A DNA stretch of 32,128 nucleotides. Origin: an uncultured Lachnospiraceae bacterium. GTDB lineage: Bacteria; Bacillota; Clostridia; Lachnospirales; Lachnospiraceae. The notes under the pieces were generated by a model. The model made no database searches, had not been told where the DNA came from, and saw only the letters and a program-made list of their open reading frames with translations. A program made the position numbers and the translations under genes. Numbering within the stretch: position 1 is the stretch's first letter; the number at the start of each line of letters is the position of its first letter. The stretch lies in the NCBI GenBank assembly GCA_947586255.1, contig CANPXP010000034.1, positions 1-32,128 on the forward strand. Direction: 5' to 3'. Shown here piece by piece: positions 1-6,991 of the stretch.

Positions 1-111
1 GTCTGCCAGCGTCAGCTCCTCGAACGGTTTCGGTTCCGCGTTTCCCTGTCTGCTCTTATTATATTCTGCATTCGGGGGTTTTACAATGGTTTTTCGTTTC
101 TTTTGTGTCAA
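1..111 (-). CDS. N-terminus of Rpn-like PD-(D/E)XK nuclease family protein (partial)
   Basis: A reading frame enters from the left edge on the minus strand and begins at a TTG codon (109-111). That codon is preceded by an excellent AAGGAGG ribosome binding site with a 5-base gap, which decides the start. The 37 visible residues are basic at first (TQKKRKTIVKPP) and end in KPFEELTLAD. From memory this resembles the opening of clostridial Rpn family recombination-promoting nuclease / putative transposase proteins, where a FEELTxxDDFMF-like stretch precedes the nuclease core. The catalytic domain lies outside the window, so function is not shown here. Such genes are often multicopy and associated with mobile DNA. 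The existence of a gene start is well supported; the family name is moderate. Confidence 0.5.
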   Translation of the reverse strand, partial: MTQKKRKTIVKPPNAEYNKSRQGNAEPKPFEELTLAD

Positions 112-322
112 TCTTTCCTCCTTTTCCGCATGGGAAAACCGAAATGCCAATTGACAAAGGAACCGTCTGTTACTCGCAAGTGCTGCCAATACCGTACCAC
201 TTACGCTTTCCCACACTTTGCTATACTGTTGTCTGTTTCTTTCGTTGGGATACTTGCTCTGAAAACGAGAGTTATCCATGTGCCAAAAGATTTCCGGCAG
301 CAAGATCACTGCCGATAGCAAC

Positions 323-351
323 ACTATAACAGATGCGTGTGTGAAACGCAA
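323..351 (-). promoter_or_regulatory. Possible SigA promoter for the Rpn-like gene
   Basis: On the minus strand TTGCGT (346-351) and TATAGT (323-328) are 17 bases apart, and the -10 is extended by TGT. It would give a leader of about 200 bases before the TTG start at 111. The match is fair but unverified. Confidence 0.35.
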
Positions 352-450
352 GCGTTTTATTGCGCAAAAGTTGTTTTATTCCTGATATAAAGTATGAAAT
401 TGTCAAAGTGCTCTTGGACAGTACGATAGCTGCCGCCCAACTATATGGCA

Positions 451-465
451 AAGCGCATTGCGCTT
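451..465 (-). terminator. Weak hairpin after the five-gene operon
   Basis: A six-base-pair stem AAGCGC/GCGCTT with a three-base loop lies 12 bases past the stop codon of the TagF-like gene. On the minus strand it is followed by TTTGCC, a poor U-tract, so termination here would be inefficient or factor-dependent. Confidence 0.3.
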
Positions 466-477
466 GTACACATCCCT

Positions 478-1683
478 TTATAATGCCAACTGTTCTTCCA
501 GATAATCTGCCACTCGCCCACTGGCATGTCCATCCTCCAATACACCCTGTTCCTGTGAAAAGATCTCGATTTTTTCCCGATAAGTCTTTTCATCGAATTG
601 GCTGATATTCTCCGCCAACTCCGCGTTTGTCTGCGCAAAGGGGAACGGCAGGTTTTTGATATCCCACATTAGCGCGCCTCTGTCTTTTACGTACTCCTCA
701 AAATCATCCGCATACAGGAAAACCGGCATATAGATATTGATTACATCAAACGGTGTACTGGAATAATCGGAAATCAATACATCTGTCGCCGCAAGCAGCT
801 CATTGATATCATCTGCCCGGCTTACATCTATCATGCGCTCCGACTTATTTTCCATCGGCATACCGGCAAGCTGTGCGGAGAGCTGAGGATGCAGCCGCAG
901 GAAAATATACCATTCACCGCCAAATTTCTTCTGCAGAGATTCAATCAGCAGGTCAAAATCAAGTGTAGACGCCTCTGCAAATACCTGACGTTTCCCCTTC
1001 TGCCCACCGCCTCGAAAGGTTGGCGCAAACATAACAATCTTAGCGTCCTGTGGAACTCCGTATCGGTTGCGTATCTCTTTATACAGTTCTTCACGCCTTG
1101 TATACAGAACATCACATCTCGGCGAACCGGTTTTTAGTATTCTGCCCTTATAGAGGAGCATCTTGGGATACACGCTGGTACACCAATCTGAATTTGATGT
1201 GACAAGGTCAACAAGTCCAGAGTCGTAAGCGCTCACCAGGCAGGCAATCTTCGGGAACAGCTTTCCTCTGTATTTTCCTACCGGCTTCAATTCAATCCCC
1301 GCATGCCAGGTCTGAATATACAGCTGCCCTTTTCTCTTTGCGGTTCCATACTCTTTTCTGGTATTGCTGATCCACACTTTGGCCGTCGCCAAATGGTACA
1401 CTCTATTCCAGAAAGTGTTCTTCACTTTCCGGATTCCTTTCGGGAATTCACGGCTCATGTCATTCACAAGCCATATCATTTCATATTTTTTCCCTCTTCG
1501 CAGAAGTTCCTCCGCGATATATCTTGGATTGCAGCAGAATCCTCCGTCCCCTTCAAAGGTATTAAATACAATCTTGTTCTCCCGTATTGGAAATACACGC
1601 ATTAGCTGATATGCTGTATGCACCCGTCTTGCCTTGCGTTTTCTTTTTTTTATAGTTCTTTCTTCCTCTTTATCCGGCATCAT
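478..1683 (-). CDS. CDP-glycerol glycerophosphotransferase (TagF-like) family protein
   Basis: This 401-residue protein belongs to the TagF/TarF/TarL family of membrane-associated enzymes that transfer a polyol phosphate from a CDP-polyol to a growing wall or capsule polymer. The family signatures are visible in order: QTWHAG near residues 124-129 with the likely catalytic His127, APTFRG (220-225), RLHP (263-266), and SDYSS (305-309), which binds the donor phosphates. The first 20 residues are strongly basic and fit membrane-surface attachment. It is the last gene of a five-gene minus-strand operon and overlaps the upstream nucleotidyltransferase by 14 bases, which suggests translational coupling. 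The pairing with a cytidylyltransferase suggests that its donor is the product of this operon. Whether that donor is CDP-glycerol or another CDP-polyol cannot be told from sequence. Confidence 0.85.
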   Translation of the reverse strand: MMPDKEEERTIKKRKRKARRVHTAYQLMRVFPIRENKIVFNTFEGDGGFCCNPRYIAEELLRRGKKYEMIWLVNDMSREFPKGIRKVKNTFWNRVYHLATAKVWISNTRKEYGTAKRKGQLYIQTWHAGIELKPVGKYRGKLFPKIACLVSAYDSGLVDLVTSNSDWCTSVYPKMLLYKGRILKTGSPRCDVLYTRREELYKEIRNRYGVPQDAKIVMFAPTFRGGGQKGKRQVFAEASTLDFDLLIESLQKKFGGEWYIFLRLHPQLSAQLAGMPMENKSERMIDVSRADDINELLAATDVLISDYSSTPFDVINIYMPVFLYADDFEEYVKDRGALMWDIKNLPFPFAQTNAELAENISQFDEKTYREKIEIFSQEQGVLEDGHASGRVADYLEEQLAL

Positions 1684-2422
1684 TTCTGCTGTCCTTCTTT
1701 GTCATTTCTATCAGTTCCGGCGAAATCTTCTCCTTTACCCGCTCAAAATCTTCGGGAAAATCAATCTCGCCCCAGAAATCTCCGCCTGTCGGAACAAGAG
1801 CGACATCATACCGCTTGAGGTCGAGCAGTTCCTGCAGCGCTCTTTCGAAATAAGAAGCAAATTGCTTTTCCTTCATCAGTTTCTTTGTCGCTTCGCGCAG
1901 GTCGCTCAGGACTTTCCGTCTAATCTTCATAATGCCGATGAATTCGCCTTCACCCTGTTCGCACGGGATCTCCTTGCTGATCCAGACAAGTTTTCCGTCT
2001 TTCGTGACCACCTTCATAGCCTCTTCATCACAGCACTTATAATCAATCGGAAGCACCATATCCGCATCCGTCTCCATCATCCGGTCAAATATTGTCGGAG
2101 AGCACAGCGTATCCGCATGCATATACACAAAATCGTCCGACACAACATTCTGTGCCATAAAGAATGAACCCAGAACATTCATCATTTCATAGAATGGATT
2201 ATAGACAAAGCGAATCCCTTTCCGCTCTTTTAACAGTTCTTCAAAGCATTCATTGCGGTATCCAGTGACAATAATGATATCTTCAATTCCTCTGGCGTGC
2301 AGCAGTGCGATATTCATTTCAATCAGTCTGCATCCCTCTATCTCCAGGAAAGATTTCGGCGCATTCTTCGTAAGTTCTCCCAACCGATTCCCTTTTCCCG
2401 CCGCCATAATAACTGCCTGCAT
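1670..2422 (-). CDS. LicC-like sugar-/alditol-phosphate nucleotidyltransferase
   Basis: A 250-residue single-domain nucleotidyltransferase of the GT-A-like NTP_transferase superfamily. The nucleotide-binding signature AAGKGNRLGELTKNAPKSFL starts at about residue 7, followed by VTGYRNE, and the metal-binding Asp in YMHAD lies near residue 103. The overall pattern is closest to LicC-type cytidylyltransferases, which activate phosphocholine, and to related enzymes activating phosphonates or polyol phosphates. It starts at an ATG with AGGAG nine bases upstream, six bases after the dehydrogenase. As the only nucleotidyltransferase in the operon, and directly before a TagF-like transferase, it most likely makes a CDP-linked donor. 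Substrate and nucleotide preference are inferred, not shown. Confidence 0.8.
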   Translation of the reverse strand: MQAVIMAAGKGNRLGELTKNAPKSFLEIEGCRLIEMNIALLHARGIEDIIIVTGYRNECFEELLKERKGIRFVYNPFYEMMNVLGSFFMAQNVVSDDFVYMHADTLCSPTIFDRMMETDADMVLPIDYKCCDEEAMKVVTKDGKLVWISKEIPCEQGEGEFIGIMKIRRKVLSDLREATKKLMKEKQFASYFERALQELLDLKRYDVALVPTGGDFWGEIDFPEDFERVKEKISPELIEMTKKDSRNDAG

Positions 2423-2428
2423 CGCTCT

Positions 2429-3577
2429 TTACTCCTCATGAACCGCATTTTGATATATAATTCTCACAATGCCCTCTTTCCGTGCCAATGGATCATTGGA
2501 CAAATTGCCGCTCACTTCCCCTGTCATGGTATCAACCTGATCATATCTGACGCCTAATTCGGACAGTGTTCTGAACACTCCCAGCTTTCTCAAAAATTCC
2601 CGAAAACTCTCCGCCGCATGCCCGGCCGTATCCGCTGTCGGCAATTCTAACCAGTTAAAAATTTCGCTGATCTTATGTTCAGACACTTCATATTCCTGTT
2701 CTATCCACGACGGATAAAGGGCAATCAATCCTGCCGCATGGCTTGTGTCCGTAGCCGCCCCTATGGGATACTGCAGACGATGCGGAAGGCCTGTCCCCAC
2801 ATTGGCGAGATTCCATCCCATAATCATACTTGCATAACTCATTTTTTCTCTCGCCTCATGGTGATTGATATCCCGAAGGAGTATTCTTAAACTTTCTCCG
2901 ACATAACGGACTGCCCTCTCGGATAACATCTCTGAAAACAGGTTCGCTTTCACAGCAATATAACTCTCGATCGCATGCGCCAGTACATCAAATCCCGTCT
3001 CCATGGTCGTACGAACAGGAACCGTCCATGTATAAACCGGATCTACAATGGCAACCTTCGGCACTATATACCTGCCGCGAATTCCCGCTTTAAGATGGTG
3101 CTGCGGGCTGGAAATAATAGCGGCGCGACTCAGTTCGCTGCCTGTCCCCGCAGTTGTCGGAATTGCCATGATCGGCAATGTTTCTTTTGGCGGTTCCACG
3201 CCTTCCAGCAGACATTTCTCCAGATCGGCGCCTACGGCACCTGCCGCCACGGCTTTCGCTGCATCCAAAGCGCTTCCTCCGCCAAATCCGACAATCGTTT
3301 TGACATTTTCGCTGCCTGCGATGTCTGCCGCTTGTTTCACTTCGGAAAGCCTGGGATTTCTGCTGATCGTATTGTAAAGCAGAATATTTCCCTTACCGGC
3401 AATCCGCTCCAATATATTCTTAAGGCGATCAAGATGCCCTGTCGTTATCAGACTTCCTCCGGTCGTCACGATCATGGTTTTCCCTGCGAAACGTTCTTTT
3501 TCTGCATCAAGCGCCTGTTCTGTTATCCCCGTCCCAAAATAAATCTTCGTGTCTGATTCCAGTTCAAATTTTGTCAT
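2429..3577 (-). CDS. Iron-containing (group III) alcohol dehydrogenase family reductase
   Basis: A 382-residue protein of the usual length for NAD(P)H-dependent iron-type alcohol dehydrogenases. The cofactor-binding GGGSALDA starts at residue 99, TTAGTGSE follows at 141-148, and the four metal ligands of the family are present (Asp197, His201, His266, His280), so it should be active. Family members reduce aldehydes or ketones such as lactaldehyde, glycolaldehyde, dihydroxyacetone or phosphonoacetaldehyde. Its start follows the kinase stop by two bases with no obvious ribosome binding site, so it probably depends on coupled translation. In this operon it could reduce an aldehyde released by the aldolase, or a keto-sugar, before nucleotide activation. 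The exact substrate is unknown; the combination kinase, aldolase and Fe-reductase resembles FucK/FucA/FucO in general form. Confidence 0.85.
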   Translation of the reverse strand: MTKFELESDTKIYFGTGITEQALDAEKERFAGKTMIVTTGGSLITTGHLDRLKNILERIAGKGNILLYNTISRNPRLSEVKQAADIAGSENVKTIVGFGGGSALDAAKAVAAGAVGADLEKCLLEGVEPPKETLPIMAIPTTAGTGSELSRAAIISSPQHHLKAGIRGRYIVPKVAIVDPVYTWTVPVRTTMETGFDVLAHAIESYIAVKANLFSEMLSERAVRYVGESLRILLRDINHHEAREKMSYASMIMGWNLANVGTGLPHRLQYPIGAATDTSHAAGLIALYPSWIEQEYEVSEHKISEIFNWLELPTADTAGHAAESFREFLRKLGVFRTLSELGVRYDQVDTMTGEVSGNLSNDPLARKEGIVRIIYQNAVHEE

Positions 3578-3579
3578 TT

Positions 3580-5115
3580 TTATAAATTCTCGATCTGTAC
3601 TTCCCGATTGCTCCGTATATTTTCCAATATATCTATCCTTGCCGCGAACAAATCCTTTAGAGTATGGTATGTGTCCTTATAGAGTCCGTACATGTCAAGG
3701 TACTTTTTATGATTTTCCATATTCGGTTTAATAATCATCCGAATTTTTGCAAAACACTCCGCCGCCTGCTCAGGTGATTGGAATATCCCCTGTCCGACCA
3801 GCACCATCATGGCTGCTCCGGTCGCAGTTGTCTCAAACTCAGACAGCACCGCCACATCACGTCCCAGCACATCTGCCTTGATACCTGAGATCAGATTGAT
3901 TCTCGCCAGTCCGCCCGACAATCTGACAGACTCTGTTTCCACACCAGCTTCGGCGATTGCTTCAATGATACTTAAATCAATAAATCCTGTGCTTTCAAAA
4001 ACCGCCCTGGTCATGTCTTTTCTGGTATGCATGCGTTCCAGACCAAAAAATACACCGCGTGCGTTGTCATCCCAAATCGGCGTGCGCTCCCCTAACAGAT
4101 ACGGCAGAAAAATAAGTCCTCTGGCGCCGATATCGGATTCGCCCGCGTCTTTTTCCATAATCTCATACGGATATTGTTCGTTCTGGTAATAGCACTGTTT
4201 TACCCATTCAATCAGGCCGCCGCCTAAATTGTTGGATCCTCCTACAATTCTTTGCTCCCCGCCTGTATAATACGGGACATCATATATTTTGGAACTATGC
4301 TTTATTCTGCCCGCAGGACTCAACGTCCGAAATACAGTCACGGTGCCGGATACATCACTTGCTTCCCCTTCCTGCGTCACACCGCTTCCCACGAGAGAGC
4401 AGATAGCATCATAAGAGGCCGTCACAATCAGTGCATTCTCATCTATGCCAATTCGTTCTGCCAGTTTTTTCTCTATTTTACCGACGTTTGTTCCTGTCTT
4501 CACCACACTTGGCAGACACGCTTCCCTTATTCCCAACTTCTTCAATAGGGCTGTCGGATAACAATTTGTCTGTATATCATAATGGTATTTGACCGCATTG
4601 TAATGATCTGTCACAAACACGCCGCACAACCGATAGACCAGATAGTCATTGGGAGTCGCAAAATATCTTGTCCTGTCAAATACGTCCTGAAGATTTCTCT
4701 GTACCCACAAAATCTTCGGCAGCATGAGACTGGCCGAAATGTCCATCCCTGTATTTTCTCTCACCGGAGCAAATTCGGGCATTTCTCCGACAACCGCCGC
4801 TTCCTTGTCCGCACGTCTGTCTGAAATCATGAGAGCTTTTCCGATTGCCCGCCCCGCTCCATCCATGCAGACAAGGCAGGACGCCGATGCTGTCACAGTT
4901 ATATAATCAATACGTCTTGTCCCCGCCTCCAAAACGGCACGGCTCATAACTTTCTCGGCCTTTTCCCACCATTCATTCGGATCCTGTTCCACTCTTTTAT
5001 CATTGATAGCGGTATTGATTGCCAGCGCCGCACTTCCCAATTTCAAGCCGGTATGACTGAAGATGATGCATCGTATGCTTTTCAGGCCCATATTGATAAC
5101 CATTACATTAGCCAT
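3580..5115 (-). CDS. FGGY-family carbohydrate kinase (xylulokinase-like)
   Basis: This 511-residue protein has the length and two-domain plan of FGGY sugar kinases such as xylulokinase, fuculokinase and ribulokinase. The catalytic Asp is visible in TASYDAICS (Asp236), the ATP-loop SGTVTV follows at about 256-261, SDRRAD occurs near 98-103, and LSGGLA lies near residue 395. The N-terminal phosphate loop is odd: VINMGLKSIR stands where the family usually has DxGTxS, with Asn8 in place of the usual Asp. This hints at an altered substrate or reduced activity. It sits 15 bases downstream of the aldolase gene and two bases upstream of the reductase gene, inside a tight operon. The likely role is phosphorylation of a ketose or polyol; the substrate is not deducible. 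Confidence 0.85.
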   Translation of the reverse strand: MANVMVINMGLKSIRCIIFSHTGLKLGSAALAINTAINDKRVEQDPNEWWEKAEKVMSRAVLEAGTRRIDYITVTASASCLVCMDGAGRAIGKALMISDRRADKEAAVVGEMPEFAPVRENTGMDISASLMLPKILWVQRNLQDVFDRTRYFATPNDYLVYRLCGVFVTDHYNAVKYHYDIQTNCYPTALLKKLGIREACLPSVVKTGTNVGKIEKKLAERIGIDENALIVTASYDAICSLVGSGVTQEGEASDVSGTVTVFRTLSPAGRIKHSSKIYDVPYYTGGEQRIVGGSNNLGGGLIEWVKQCYYQNEQYPYEIMEKDAGESDIGARGLIFLPYLLGERTPIWDDNARGVFFGLERMHTRKDMTRAVFESTGFIDLSIIEAIAEAGVETESVRLSGGLARINLISGIKADVLGRDVAVLSEFETTATGAAMMVLVGQGIFQSPEQAAECFAKIRMIIKPNMENHKKYLDMYGLYKDTYHTLKDLFAARIDILENIRSNREVQIENL

Positions 5116-5130
5116 TAACCCAGTCCTTCT

Positions 5131-5952
5131 TCATTCCGTCAAAAGTGATAACTTCGCTCCGGCCATACTTTTAATACTTTCATGAATCAGATGCTCCACA
5201 GTAGTTGCCTGAAAACCGTCTCGTTCCATCAAACCTTTCTCGTATGCCGCTGTGATTCCTTTCCGATACGCCAACTTCACATCTGTAGAAATATTGATTT
5301 TTCTGACATTTGGGATCCGCAGAAGTCTCCTGATGGCTTCGTCTGTCATACCGCTTCCGCCGTGTACTACAAAAGGTATTCTTGTTTTTCCCGTTATATA
5401 TTCTACAATTTCGTAATGCAGTTTCGGTTCGCTCTGGTAGAGTCCATGTGCATTACCAAATGCTGCAGCGATCATATCGATTTCGGTTTCCTGCAAAAAG
5501 CGGTCGATATCTTCTACCGAAGCGATTTGAGCCTGCTCACATGCCAGATCATCCTCCACCCCTCGGATTTGTCCGACTTCAGCTTCCACCAACACTTCTC
5601 GTTCATGAGCGTAATCTGTCACCTCATTTGTGACAGCTATATTCTCCTCGACAGGCCTGTCCGACGCATCAATCATCACGGAGTCCCAAGCCGATTCCAC
5701 TGCCTCCCTGACAAGTTCTGTCTTTTTGCAATGATCCAGATGCAGCCATGCCCTAATTCCCTGATCGGCCGCATAACTGCTGACAAATTCCCGCAGCTGT
5801 TTTTTCGCAATATTTTGAAAAACGCCGGAGGAAGTCTGCAAAATCACATTTGTTTTTTTCGCCGCGGCGGCATCTATAACCGCTCTGGCTGAATCAATGC
5901 TCCAAATGTTAAACGCAAAAGCTGCTTTCTGCTCAAACAGATAGTTTTTCAT
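5131..5952 (-). CDS. Class II fructose-bisphosphate aldolase family protein
   Basis: First gene of the five-gene operon, 273 residues, with the TIM-barrel pattern of the class II FBA / GatY-KbaY / ketose-bisphosphate aldolase family. Key residues are in place: the HLDHC motif (catalytic Asp73, zinc ligand His74), VEAEVGQIRG (121-130), NAHGLY (zinc ligand His169) and VVHGGSG (zinc ligand His197), followed by the NISTD phosphate-binding segment near residue 220. Enzymes of this group reversibly condense dihydroxyacetone phosphate with an aldehyde. It starts at an ATG preceded by AAAGGA with a six-base gap. With an FGGY kinase and an Fe-type dehydrogenase behind it, it may cleave or make a ketose phosphate for the CDP-activated product of this operon. 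The aldehyde partner is unknown. Confidence 0.85.
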   Translation of the reverse strand: MKNYLFEQKAAFAFNIWSIDSARAVIDAAAAKKTNVILQTSSGVFQNIAKKQLREFVSSYAADQGIRAWLHLDHCKKTELVREAVESAWDSVMIDASDRPVEENIAVTNEVTDYAHEREVLVEAEVGQIRGVEDDLACEQAQIASVEDIDRFLQETEIDMIAAAFGNAHGLYQSEPKLHYEIVEYITGKTRIPFVVHGGSGMTDEAIRRLLRIPNVRKINISTDVKLAYRKGITAAYEKGLMERDGFQATTVEHLIHESIKSMAGAKLSLLTE

Positions 5953-6039
5953 AGCAGTTCCTTTATATAATATTATATATACACTTCACACGCCCACACA
6001 CACCCGCACACTACTATCCCCAATCCCCCAACTACAGAA

Positions 6040-6099
6040 CCAAATCCGGGACATTTTATCTTTTGTATTACAGTACTTGCCGTTCTGCCCCGGATTTGG
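6040..6099 (-). promoter_or_regulatory. Inverted repeat in the leader of the aldolase operon
   Basis: Perfect 11-base arms CCAAATCCGGG (6040-6050) and CCCGGATTTGG (6089-6099) face each other across a 38-base loop. They lie wholly inside the predicted 5' leader, downstream of the promoter at 6137-6166. There is no run of T after the stem, so it is not a plain terminator. It could be a structured leader or a protein-binding site. I do not recognise a known riboswitch class. Confidence 0.5.
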
Positions 6100-6136
6100 G
6101 AACTGCCCGTCAATAAGAGCAACTTACTCCCATGTC

Positions 6137-6166
6137 ATTATAGCACAGGTATTTACTATATTTCAA
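6137..6166 (-). promoter_or_regulatory. SigA promoter of the aldolase operon
   Basis: On the minus strand TTGAAA (6161-6166) and TATAAT (6137-6142) are separated by 18 bases, and the -10 has the TGC extension. Transcription would start near 6130 and leave a leader of roughly 180 bases before the aldolase start at 5952. Confidence 0.75.
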
Positions 6167-6206
6167 TACAGCAATTCCAATAGCTCTTCACTTTTTCACC
6201 GCGCTG

Positions 6207-6935
6207 TTAATCCACATACACTTCCGGTTCGTTCAGGAACAGATCCGTGATTCCCTGCGCCTCCAGAGCGCTCAGATCCAGCTTCGTTCCGGTCGGCTTC
6301 TCGGGATACAGATGGCCGGAGAGCCATGCCCTCACCGTATAGTCCCGCAGACGCTCCGCCGGCAGATCAATCCTTCTCCAATACGGGTGCAACACATTTG
6401 CGCCGCAGCCGCCTTTTAATTTAAAGAGGCAGTCCGAAACTTTGGTATCCAGAATGCCGATCTCCGTCTCAGGATCCAATTCTCTTACTTTTTCCAGCGA
6501 GAGCGCGCTGAAAGAGGAGTAGACCACCTGCTTTTGCAGGTCTCTCGCGTGAATCAGATCTACGATCTTTTTTTCCATTCCCGCATACGGGTATACGCTG
6601 TTTTTCAGTTCGATATTCAGCCTCAGTCCCGACCGCATTGCAGGCTCTATCAGGTCCAGCACTTCTTCTATCGTGGGAATCTGCTGCGGCGGATTCTCAT
6701 CCGCATAGATGTGCAGCCGTTTCAGCTCCGCCAGCGTATAATCCCTGACATAGCCGATGCCCTCCGTCGTGCGGTCCACCCGCTCGTCATGGATGACTGC
6801 CATATGGCCGTCCCGTGTCAGTTGAATATCCAGTTCGATACCGGTCAGCCCATTGACTTTGATTGCTTTTTCAAAGGCGAGCAGCGTGTTCTCGGGATAT
6901 CTCTGGCTGCAGCCTCTATGCGCCCATATTTTCAT
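6207..6935 (-). CDS. Glycerophosphodiester phosphodiesterase
   Basis: A 242-residue cytoplasmic GDPD-family protein (UgpQ-like; no signal peptide). The active site is complete: AHRGCSQRYPENT at residues 6-18 gives the HRG and EN motifs, GIELDIQLTRDG gives the metal-binding Glu-x-Asp, and VIHDE gives the second catalytic His. The family cleaves glycerophosphodiesters to glycerol 3-phosphate plus an alcohol. It is the last gene of the 10896-6207 operon, behind a TagD-type domain that would use glycerol 3-phosphate, so it may recycle that substrate or trim glycerophosphate groups. The start is slightly unusual: the ribosome binding site GGAG is 16 bases away and better placed for an out-of-frame ATG at 6948 that opens only a ten-codon frame. 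The GDPD start itself (MKIWAHRG) is typical of the family. Confidence 0.88.
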   Translation of the reverse strand: MKIWAHRGCSQRYPENTLLAFEKAIKVNGLTGIELDIQLTRDGHMAVIHDERVDRTTEGIGYVRDYTLAELKRLHIYADENPPQQIPTIEEVLDLIEPAMRSGLRLNIELKNSVYPYAGMEKKIVDLIHARDLQKQVVYSSFSALSLEKVRELDPETEIGILDTKVSDCLFKLKGGCGANVLHPYWRRIDLPAERLRDYTVRAWLSGHLYPEKPTGTKLDLSALEAQGITDLFLNEPEVYVD

Positions 6936-6991
6936 AATATATTTTCATCTTCTCCTTGTGATTATTTATTTGCAGCAACAGGATCTTATAC

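Larger units (their letters stand above)
112..477. other. Gene-free interval with a promoter and a weak hairpin
   Basis: I see no convincing gene in this 366-base stretch; the open frames are short, lack ribosome binding sites and are low complexity. It holds the candidate promoter at 323-351 and a small hairpin (AAGCGC/GCGCTT at 451-465). On the minus strand the hairpin is followed by only three T residues, so it is a weak terminator candidate for the operon ending at 478. Confidence 0.5.

Noticed and set aside
478..3577. Phosphonate pathway based on a phosphonoacetaldehyde-reductase-like dehydrogenase and a nucleotidyltransferase
   Set aside because: No phosphoenolpyruvate mutase or phosphonopyruvate decarboxylase gene is present in the window, so a phosphonate product cannot be supported.
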